Part shown: positions 4,841-10,034 of the stretch, piece by piece
Layout of the letters: each line of letters opens with the position of its first letter
Numbering within the stretch: position 1 is the stretch's first letter
DNA from: Chloroflexota bacterium
GTDB taxonomy: Bacteria; Chloroflexota; Limnocylindria; Limnocylindrales; CSP1-4
Assembly: GCA_021786915.1 (NCBI GenBank)
Contig: JAJYMP010000740.1
Coordinates: forward strand, 1-10,034
Length of the DNA: 10,034 nt
Reading direction: 5' to 3'
Made by a program: the position numbers and the translations under genes
The notes under the pieces: model-generated
Databases searched by the model: none
What the model was told of the DNA's origin: nothing
What the model saw: the letters and a program-made list of their open reading frames with translations, nothing else

Positions 4841-6280
4841 GTGGATCTTGCGACCGAACTCCCGGCCACGCGCGAGCGCCCGCCGGAGGACGCCGGGGCC
4901 CGCGCGGACGGGCGGACTGAGCAGGTCACCACAGTAGCCGGGCCCGGGGCAAGCCGCGGCGACGCGCGGACCAGGCGGGTCACCCAACGCTACCGGGCGA
5001 TGCTCGAGGACGGCGCCGATCCCCACGAGTGGCCGTACGCCTGGCGGACGGAGCTGAACCGGGGCGGCTTCCGTGCCGTCGACTTCCTGAACGAGCAGGT
5101 CATCGACGCCGGCAAGTGCGTCGGCTGCGCGGCGTGCGTGACCATCTGCCCCGTCGACGTGTTCGACTACGCGGACGAGCGGCCCGTCGCGACGCGGTCC
5201 GCCGCCTGCGTGGACTGCGTGCTGTGCGCTGACGTGTGCAGCGTGCTGCGCCCAATGGACCGCGACCTGCCCGTGCTCCTCGAGCCCCGCCAGCCCTCGC
5301 AGGATGTGGGCTACGGGGCGTTCAGCTATGGGCTGTACGCGCGAACGACCGATTCCGAGATCCGGGGACGAGCCCAGGACGGGGGCGTCGTGTCGACGCT
5401 GATCGTCCACGGGCTCGAGACCGGCAGCATCGGTGGCGCGGTGCTCGGCGACGTGCTCCCGGACGACAACCAGGTCGGGCGGCACAAGCTGGCGACGACC
5501 CGCGATGATGTGCTCTCGTGCGCGGCCTCGCGCTACACGTACTCCCCGAACACGCTCGCCCTGCAGCAGGCGATGCGCGACGACGTCCGGCCGCTCGCGG
5601 TGGTCGGCGTCCCCTGCCAGGTCGACGCCGGCCGTCTGCAGCAGCACTCGAGCATCCAGCTCGAGATGGCGGCCTGGTACCGGCAGAACATCTCCCTGGT
5701 GGTGGGGCTCTTCTGTTCGGAGAGTTTCACCCACGAGAGCCTCGACCAGCTGGGCGACCTCATCGGGGTGGGCCGCTCGCGCATCCGGAACATCAACATC
5801 AAGGGCAAGCTGGTGGTCCGGCTCGACGACGGCGAGACGGTGACCGCGTCCCTGAAGCGCTTCCGCGAGTGGGCCCGACCCGCATGCCTGTACTGCCTCG
5901 ACTACTCGGCGGAGCACGCCGACGTCGCCTGCGGCGGGATTGGCCTGGACGGCTGGACGTTCGTGCTCGTGCGCACGGAGCGCGGCCACGCGGCCCTGCA
6001 GGCGGCGATCGACGCCGGTCGTCTGGAGACGCGCCCGCTCGACGACGAGCCGCGCGGCCAGGCTCTGCTCGAGAAGCTGGCCTCGGACAAGAAGCGCAAC
6101 CGCCCCCACCCGGCGCTGATGCCGACGCTCGCGGAGCGCGAGGCCCTGGGCTGGGTCGACCCCAAGACGTTCTACACCACTGGCCCGGGGGCGCCGCCAC
6201 CGCCCGATGACGGGGAATCGGCGGCACCGGCGGTCGGGTCCGCCGATCCGGTTGCAGGAAGTGCAGGGATGCCGCGATGA
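4841..6280 (+). CDS. Ferredoxin-FrhB fusion flavoprotein (coenzyme F420 hydrogenase/dehydrogenase beta family)
   Basis: This is a predicted electron-transfer flavoprotein. In 479-residue numbering a two-cluster ferredoxin domain comes first: Cys93, 96, 99, 103 (CVGCAACVTICP) and Cys123, 126, 129, 133 (CVDCVLCADVC). The FrhB region follows: QDGGVVSTL (179-187), VVGVPCQVDAGR (255-266), GLFCSESF (289-296) and CLYCLDYSAEHADVACGG (349-366). These are the FAD, F420 and extra iron-sulfur motifs of FrhB. About 40 Pro/Ala/Gly-rich residues end the protein. The following genes encode a 2-oxoacid oxidoreductase lacking a delta ferredoxin subunit, so this protein probably accepts its electrons and reduces F420 or another carrier. 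The start is uncertain: GTG 4841 has GAGG 8 nt upstream; ATG 5000 is possible; ATG 4715 precedes the promoter. The stop overlaps the next start (ATGA). Confidence 0.9.
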   Translation: MDLATELPATRERPPEDAGARADGRTEQVTTVAGPGASRGDARTRRVTQRYRAMLEDGADPHEWPYAWRTELNRGGFRAVDFLNEQVIDAGKCVGCAACVTICPVDVFDYADERPVATRSAACVDCVLCADVCSVLRPMDRDLPVLLEPRQPSQDVGYGAFSYGLYARTTDSEIRGRAQDGGVVSTLIVHGLETGSIGGAVLGDVLPDDNQVGRHKLATTRDDVLSCAASRYTYSPNTLALQQAMRDDVRPLAVVGVPCQVDAGRLQQHSSIQLEMAAWYRQNISLVVGLFCSESFTHESLDQLGDLIGVGRSRIRNINIKGKLVVRLDDGETVTASLKRFREWARPACLYCLDYSAEHADVACGGIGLDGWTFVLVRTERGHAALQAAIDAGRLETRPLDDEPRGQALLEKLASDKKRNRPHPALMPTLAEREALGWVDPKTFYTTGPGAPPPPDDGESAAPAVGSADPVAGSAGMPR

Positions 6281-8049
6281 CGCTGGCCACGACGCGCCTC
6301 GTCGACGATCTGGGCGTGCTCGTCGCCGGTCAGGGCGGCGACGGGTCTCTCACGGTGGTGAGCCTCCTGGGCACGCTGCTCGGCCGGCGCGGGTTCCACA
6401 CCTACACCGCGCGCGAGGTCGCGTCGCGGACCAAGGGTGGCCATGCCGCCGCGCTGATGCGGGCCAGCTCCGTGGCTCGCGGCTGCCTCGGCGACCGGGT
6501 GGACCTCATCGTCGCATTCGACGAGGAGGCGATCCAGCGGACGGGCCACCGCCTCGCCGACGACGGCATCGTCGTCTTCGACTCGTCGGCCGGCCCGCGA
6601 CCGGCGGGCTTCCTGCCGGCCAGCGCGACGGTCCTCGAGGTCCCGCTGGCGCGCATTGCGGTCCACAGCCACCGCCGCGACCTGTTCAAGAACAGCGTCG
6701 CATTCGGCCTGGTGGCCCGCATCGTCGGCCTGTCCGACGACGAGGCCGTGGGCATGCTGCGCGAGCGCTTCAGGCGGCTCGGCGACGGCGCGATCCGTTC
6801 GAACCTGCGCGCCCTCGAGACCGGGTTCGAGGTCGCCGAGCAGCATGGGTACGCGTCGGGGAGCGGGCCGTGGCGCCTGGCGCCCGTCGAGCGCGCCGAG
6901 CGGCTCCTGATCACCGGCAACGAGGCGATCGCGCTCGGCTTCCTGGCGGCCGGCGGCCGCTTCTTCGCGGGCTACCCGATCACGCCCGCCACTGAGATCC
7001 TCACCTGGCTGCAGTCCCACCTGCCGGCCTTCGGCGGGCTGGCCGTCCAGGCAGAGGACGAGCTGTCGGCTGTCAACCTCGCGATCGGGGCCGCGATGAC
7101 GGGCGCCCGCTCGATGACCGCGAGCTCCGGGCCCGGCATCGCCCTCATGCAGGAGGGCATCAGCCACGCGGGCGCGGCGGAGATCCCGCTGGTGATCGTG
7201 GACTGCCAGCGGTCGGGCCCGTCGACGGGCATGCCGACCAAGCCCGAGCAGGGCGATATCGGGATGCTCGCTCACGGCTCGACCGGCGACTTCCCACGGG
7301 TGGTGCTCGCCCCCGGCGACGCGACGGACTGCTTCTCGCTCGCGATCGCCGCCACCAACCTCGCCCAGGAGTTCCAGGGCCCGGTGTACATCGCGCTCGA
7401 CCAGGCCCTCGGCCAGGACTCGGCCACGTCCGAGCCGTTCGACCTCGCCACGGCCACGACGACCATCGGCAAGCGGCTTTCGGCCGCCGAGGTCGAGGGG
7501 CTGAGCGAGCTGCGCCGGTACGTCGTCACCGACGACGGCATCTCGCCGTGGGCGGCGCCCGGCACGCCCGGTGGCATGTCCCTGATGACCGGCAACGAGC
7601 ACAACGAGTGGGGCCTGGTCTCGGCCGCGCCCGCGAACCGGGTCAGGATGATGGACAAGCGGGGGCGCAAGCTGGACGCGATCCGTGACCGGCTGCCGGC
7701 CGGCCGCGAGTGGGGCGATCCCGCGGCGCCGATCGGCCTGCTGGGCGTCGGCATGACCACCGGGGTGATCAGCGAGGCCGCCGAGCGCCTGGCGGTGGCA
7801 GGCGTTCCAGTCGCCTGCCTACAGCCCAGGACCGTGTGGCCGGTGCCCGAGCAGACGGTCGAGTTCATCCGGTCGCATGCCAGGGTGTACGTCGTCGAGC
7901 ACAACGCGGAGGGGCAGATGGCCCAGCTCCTGGCCGCTGCGGGAGCCCCCCGCGAGGCGCTCCGGAGCGTCCTCAAGTATGACGGCACGCCATTCCGGCC
8001 GGGCGAGCTGGTCAGCCGAATCCTGGCCGAAGAGGAGATGTCCCGGTGA
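6277..8049 (+). CDS. korA: 2-oxoacid:acceptor oxidoreductase, alpha subunit (gamma-alpha fusion)
   Basis: This is the large subunit of a CoA-dependent, thiamine-diphosphate 2-oxoacid oxidoreductase, most like 2-oxoglutarate enzymes. The reaction is 2-oxoacid + CoA to acyl-CoA + CO2 with low-potential electrons. The 590 residues carry the gamma domain first (about 10-190, with AGQGGDGS at 17-24), then the pyrimidine-binding domain, with the diagnostic YPITPATEI at 233-241 and SSGPGIALMQEG, and a C-terminal transketolase-C-like domain (from about 480). This fused order is that of KorA in aerobic bacteria and Sulfolobus. The ATG overlaps the FrhB stop by 4 bp and the stop overlaps the beta-subunit GTG by 4 bp, implying coupled translation. 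Substrate is not certain: KorA-type enzymes also take pyruvate or other 2-oxoacids. Confidence 0.93.
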   Translation: MTLATTRLVDDLGVLVAGQGGDGSLTVVSLLGTLLGRRGFHTYTAREVASRTKGGHAAALMRASSVARGCLGDRVDLIVAFDEEAIQRTGHRLADDGIVVFDSSAGPRPAGFLPASATVLEVPLARIAVHSHRRDLFKNSVAFGLVARIVGLSDDEAVGMLRERFRRLGDGAIRSNLRALETGFEVAEQHGYASGSGPWRLAPVERAERLLITGNEAIALGFLAAGGRFFAGYPITPATEILTWLQSHLPAFGGLAVQAEDELSAVNLAIGAAMTGARSMTASSGPGIALMQEGISHAGAAEIPLVIVDCQRSGPSTGMPTKPEQGDIGMLAHGSTGDFPRVVLAPGDATDCFSLAIAATNLAQEFQGPVYIALDQALGQDSATSEPFDLATATTTIGKRLSAAEVEGLSELRRYVVTDDGISPWAAPGTPGGMSLMTGNEHNEWGLVSAAPANRVRMMDKRGRKLDAIRDRLPAGREWGDPAAPIGLLGVGMTTGVISEAAERLAVAGVPVACLQPRTVWPVPEQTVEFIRSHARVYVVEHNAEGQMAQLLAAAGAPREALRSVLKYDGTPFRPGELVSRILAEEEMSR

Positions 8050-8918
8050 CGGCCACGTATCCGCCCGCCGAGCCCATTTGGTGCGCCGGCTGCGGCCACT
8101 ACGGCGTTCAGGCGTCACTCGACAGCGCACTCGACACCCTCGGCATCCCTCGCCACGAGACGATGATCCTGGCCGGCATCGGATGCAGCGGCACCATCCA
8201 GAACAACCTGGGCACCTACGGATACCACGCGCTGCACGGGCGCGTGCTGCCAAGCGCCACCGGTGTCGCGCTGGCGGACCCGTCGCTGACCGTGATCGCC
8301 GCCGGCGGCGACGGGGACGGCTATGCGATCGGGATGGGGCACCTGGTGCACGCCTTCCGGCGGAACGTCCCGCTCACCTACCTCGTCATGAACAACGCCA
8401 TCTACGGACTCACGAAGGGGCAGCGGTCGCCCACCTCAGCGCGATCCGATGACGGCGCGACCGCGTTCGACGCGATCTCGATGGGCCTCTCGGTGGCAGG
8501 CTCGACGTTCCTCGCTCGGGGCTTCACCCGCCGCAGTCAGCAGCTCGACCGGCTCACCGCCGCGGCGCTGGAGCATGCCCGCTCCGGCCGAGGGTTCGCG
8601 TTCCTCGAGATCCTGTCTCCGTGCGTCAACTACAACGACACGTATCCCGAGTGGGAGGCATCGCTCTTTGACGTTGATGCTGACGCCACCTACGACCCGA
8701 CGGACCGGGCGTCAGCCTTCCGTGTCGTCGCGGAACAGGCAGCGCAAGGGCGGATGCCCGTGGGCCTCATCTACCGCGGTGGCTCGGACGGGGTCGAGCA
8801 GCCAGCGACCACCACGGATGGTGCTCGCGGCGTGCGGCCCCGGCCTGCGGCCGCCGAGGTGGACCCGAGCCTCCACGCGCCGGCGATTCGGAAACTGCTC
8901 GATGCCTATCGCCTGTAG
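8046..8918 (+). CDS. korB: 2-oxoacid:acceptor oxidoreductase, beta subunit (thiamine diphosphate- and 4Fe-4S-binding)
   Basis: This is the catalytic partner of the preceding subunit, binding thiamine diphosphate and the proximal 4Fe-4S cluster. WCAGCGH supplies Cys13 and Cys16, GIGCSG supplies Cys47, and SPCVNYN supplies Cys193. The spacing matches the four ligands known in Sulfolobus 2-oxoacid oxidoreductase. GGDGDGYAIG (87-96) with MNNAIYGLTKGQRSPT (115-130) forms the diphosphate/Mg site and the TKGQ substrate loop typical of KorB. Length (290) is normal. The last 45 residues after LIYRGG are divergent, with a Thr/Ala/Pro-rich stretch. The start is GTG 8046, overlapping the korA TGA, with GAGGAG 8 nt upstream. 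No delta ferredoxin subunit follows; the FrhB-type gene upstream seems to take that role. The stop is TAG. Confidence 0.94.
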   Translation: MTATYPPAEPIWCAGCGHYGVQASLDSALDTLGIPRHETMILAGIGCSGTIQNNLGTYGYHALHGRVLPSATGVALADPSLTVIAAGGDGDGYAIGMGHLVHAFRRNVPLTYLVMNNAIYGLTKGQRSPTSARSDDGATAFDAISMGLSVAGSTFLARGFTRRSQQLDRLTAAALEHARSGRGFAFLEILSPCVNYNDTYPEWEASLFDVDADATYDPTDRASAFRVVAEQAAQGRMPVGLIYRGGSDGVEQPATTTDGARGVRPRPAAAEVDPSLHAPAIRKLLDAYRL

Positions 8919-9005
8919 CCCCCGCGGCCCGGTGGCCGGGGAGGCCGGCGGCGGCACCTGCGAGCTGGTTCTGGGCGCTGCGACCCACGCGGCCGAACGC
9001 GATCG

Positions 9006-9719
9006 ATGACCCACGACCATTCGTCCGCCGCCGCCTCGCACCGCGGGCGGCTCACCGGCGTCCTGCTCGTCGGCGTCGCGGTCCTGGTGATCGAGCTGGC
9101 GGGTGCCGTCCTTGCCAACAGCCTCGCGCTCCTGGCGGACGCGGGCCACGTCCTGGCGGACGTTGCCGGGGTGGGGATGGCCCTGCTCGCGATCTCGTTT
9201 GCCGGGCGGCCCGCTTCCAACGGCCGCACGTTCGGCTTCATGCGGCTGGAGATCCTCGCCGCGGTGAGCAATGCACTCTTGCTCTTCGGCGTGGCGGCCT
9301 TCGTTCTGTTTGTGGCCTGGCAGCGGCTGTCGTCACCGCCGGACGTCGAGTCGGGGCTCATGCTGGCGTTCGCGGTCGCCGGCGGGATCGCCAACGGCGT
9401 CTCACTGCTCCTCCTGCGCGATGCCCAGCGGGAGAGCCTCAACATGCGCGGCGCCTACCTCGAGGTGATGGGCGATCTCGCGGGCTCGGGGGCCGTGGTC
9501 GTCGCGGCCATCGTCATCGGACTGACCAATTGTCTGGGCGCGGACATCGCGGCATCGGTCGTCATCGGCCTGCTGATCCTGCCGCGGACTGTGGCGCTGT
9601 TGCGCGACGCCACGGATGTGCTCCTCGAGGCCACGCCCAAGGGCGTCGACATGGATCAGGTGCGACAGCACATCCTGAAGGCGCCAGGCGTCGCGGACTG
9701 CCACGACCTGCACGCGTGA
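9006..9719 (+). CDS. Cation diffusion facilitator (CDF) metal transporter, truncated by an in-frame stop
   Basis: This is a CzcD/ZitB-like proton-coupled exporter of Zn2+ or similar divalent metals at the inner membrane. The N-terminus is His-bearing (MTHDHSS) and six membrane segments follow. The metal site in segment 2 is His48 and Asp52 (DAGHVLAD). In segment 5 it reads Glu153 and Asp157 (YLEVMGD), where many members have His at 153. The frame ends with DCHDLHA followed by TGA (9717-9719), exactly where the family motif normally continues with Trp. The frame then continues to 9899 with a normal CDF C-terminal domain, so this is a TGG-to-TGA nonsense change or a sequencing error. As written, most of the cytoplasmic dimerisation domain is lost. 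No clear ribosome site precedes the ATG, which lies 87 bp after korB; co-transcription is possible. Confidence 0.88.
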   Translation: MTHDHSSAAASHRGRLTGVLLVGVAVLVIELAGAVLANSLALLADAGHVLADVAGVGMALLAISFAGRPASNGRTFGFMRLEILAAVSNALLLFGVAAFVLFVAWQRLSSPPDVESGLMLAFAVAGGIANGVSLLLLRDAQRESLNMRGAYLEVMGDLAGSGAVVVAAIVIGLTNCLGADIAASVVIGLLILPRTVALLRDATDVLLEATPKGVDMDQVRQHILKAPGVADCHDLHA

Positions 9720-9899
9720 ACGATCACGTCGGGCATGAACGTCGTGTCCGCGCACGTGGTGCTCGCCGAGGGCGCCGACGGGACGGCGACGCTCGACGCG
9801 CTCTCGGCCTGCCTCTCCCACGACTTCGACATCGAGCACTGCACCTTTCAGCTCGAGACCGAGGACCGCCGTCGCCTCGAGGAGCGAAGCCACGCATAA
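9720..9899 (+). pseudogene. Detached C-terminal domain of the CDF transporter
   Basis: In the same frame, directly after the TGA, the sequence encodes TITSGMNVVSAHVVL and ends RRLEERSHA at TAA (9897-9899). This is the usual cytoplasmic ferredoxin-like tail of CDF proteins. Read through the stop, 9006-9899 would give 297 residues, the normal family length. The frame is open and shows no further damage, so the interruption is recent, artefactual, or bypassed by readthrough. A restart at ATG 9735 is possible, but no ribosome site is evident. Confidence 0.8.
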
Positions 9900-10034
9900 T
9901 CTCTCTCGCGGACATCGAAGAAGCCGCGTGCTGCGCCCCACAGCTCGGCGAGCGCCCCCGGGCCGAGGCGGCTCGGCGCTTGTTCCTGGCCGCCAAAGCC
10001 GCCGAGGGGGCATCGCGGCGGACAACGGGGGCGA
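9900..10034 (+). other. Right edge: no confident gene, one weak open frame
   Basis: A plus-strand frame from 9902 to the edge reads SLADIEEAACCAP, then an Ala/Arg-rich stretch containing AARRLFLAAKAA. The Cys-Cys-Ala-Pro beginning loosely recalls the N-terminus of some ArsR-family metal regulators, which can neighbour CDF genes. However, no ATG, GTG or TTG start is in a sensible place, and the expected FKALADPTRL-like helix is absent. I do not call a gene. Confidence 0.2.

Noticed and set aside
4763..6109. 448-codon minus-strand open frame opposite the FrhB gene, and 6172-7602 opposite korA
   Set aside because: They have no recognisable family, low-complexity Arg/His/Gly composition, and lie opposite genes with intact catalytic motifs; typical high-GC antisense openness.
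8919..9005. CCCGG-TGG-CCGGG hairpin between korB and the CDF gene as an intrinsic terminator
   Set aside because: The stem is only 5 bp and no T-run follows; in such GC-rich DNA this is expected by chance.
9717..9719. TGA read as Trp by an alternative genetic code
   Set aside because: TGA terminates both permeases, the ATPase and the CoxG-like, J-domain, FrhB and korA genes here, and Trp is otherwise TGG.
1..10034. CRISPR arrays, tRNA or rRNA genes, insertion sequences, phage genes
   Set aside because: No spaced repeat array, cloverleaf-like segment, rRNA signature, transposase or integrase motif was found on reading both strands.

Overview
The window is GC-rich with strong third-position G/C. 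It carries metabolic genes typical of a high-GC, F420-using bacterium. Chloroflexota or Actinomycetota fit best, but the sequence alone does not settle the phylum. TGA ends almost every gene and TGG encodes Trp, so the code is standard.

Layout. Positions 1-783 hold no convincing complete gene; there are palindromes, short tandem repeats and perhaps the start of a gene leaving the left edge on the minus strand. Positions 784-3283 (minus) are a compact operon of permease, ATPase and second permease, forming a NitT/TauT/SsuBC-type ABC importer with no binding protein in view. Positions 3399-3845 (minus) encode a CoxG-like SRPBCC protein behind a long leader. Positions 4101-4613 (minus) encode a small J-domain protein fused to an excisionase/MerR-like helix-turn-helix. 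Diverging from it, positions 4841-8918 (plus) form a three-gene operon with 4-bp start/stop overlaps: a ferredoxin-FrhB-type flavoprotein, then the alpha (gamma-alpha fused) and beta subunits of a 2-oxoacid:acceptor oxidoreductase. Positions 9006-9719 (plus) encode a cation diffusion facilitator cut short by an in-frame TGA where the family normally has Trp; its missing C-terminus is still readable to 9899. The last 135 bases hold only a weak open frame.

How the parts may work together. The FrhB-KorA-KorB operon looks like a 2-oxoacid oxidoreductase whose usual ferredoxin (delta) subunit is replaced by a ferredoxin domain fused to an FrhB-type flavoprotein. This would pass electrons from CoA-dependent oxidative decarboxylation to F420 or another hydride carrier. 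A related element (ACAAAA, 11 bp, then GTGTACAAT or a weaker copy) lies upstream of the ABC operon, the CoxG gene and the FrhB operon. This suggests that import, the CoxG-like protein and 2-oxoacid oxidation share control. The J-domain/HTH protein, divergent from the FrhB operon, is the only regulator candidate in the window. The shared control and the regulator role are inferences.
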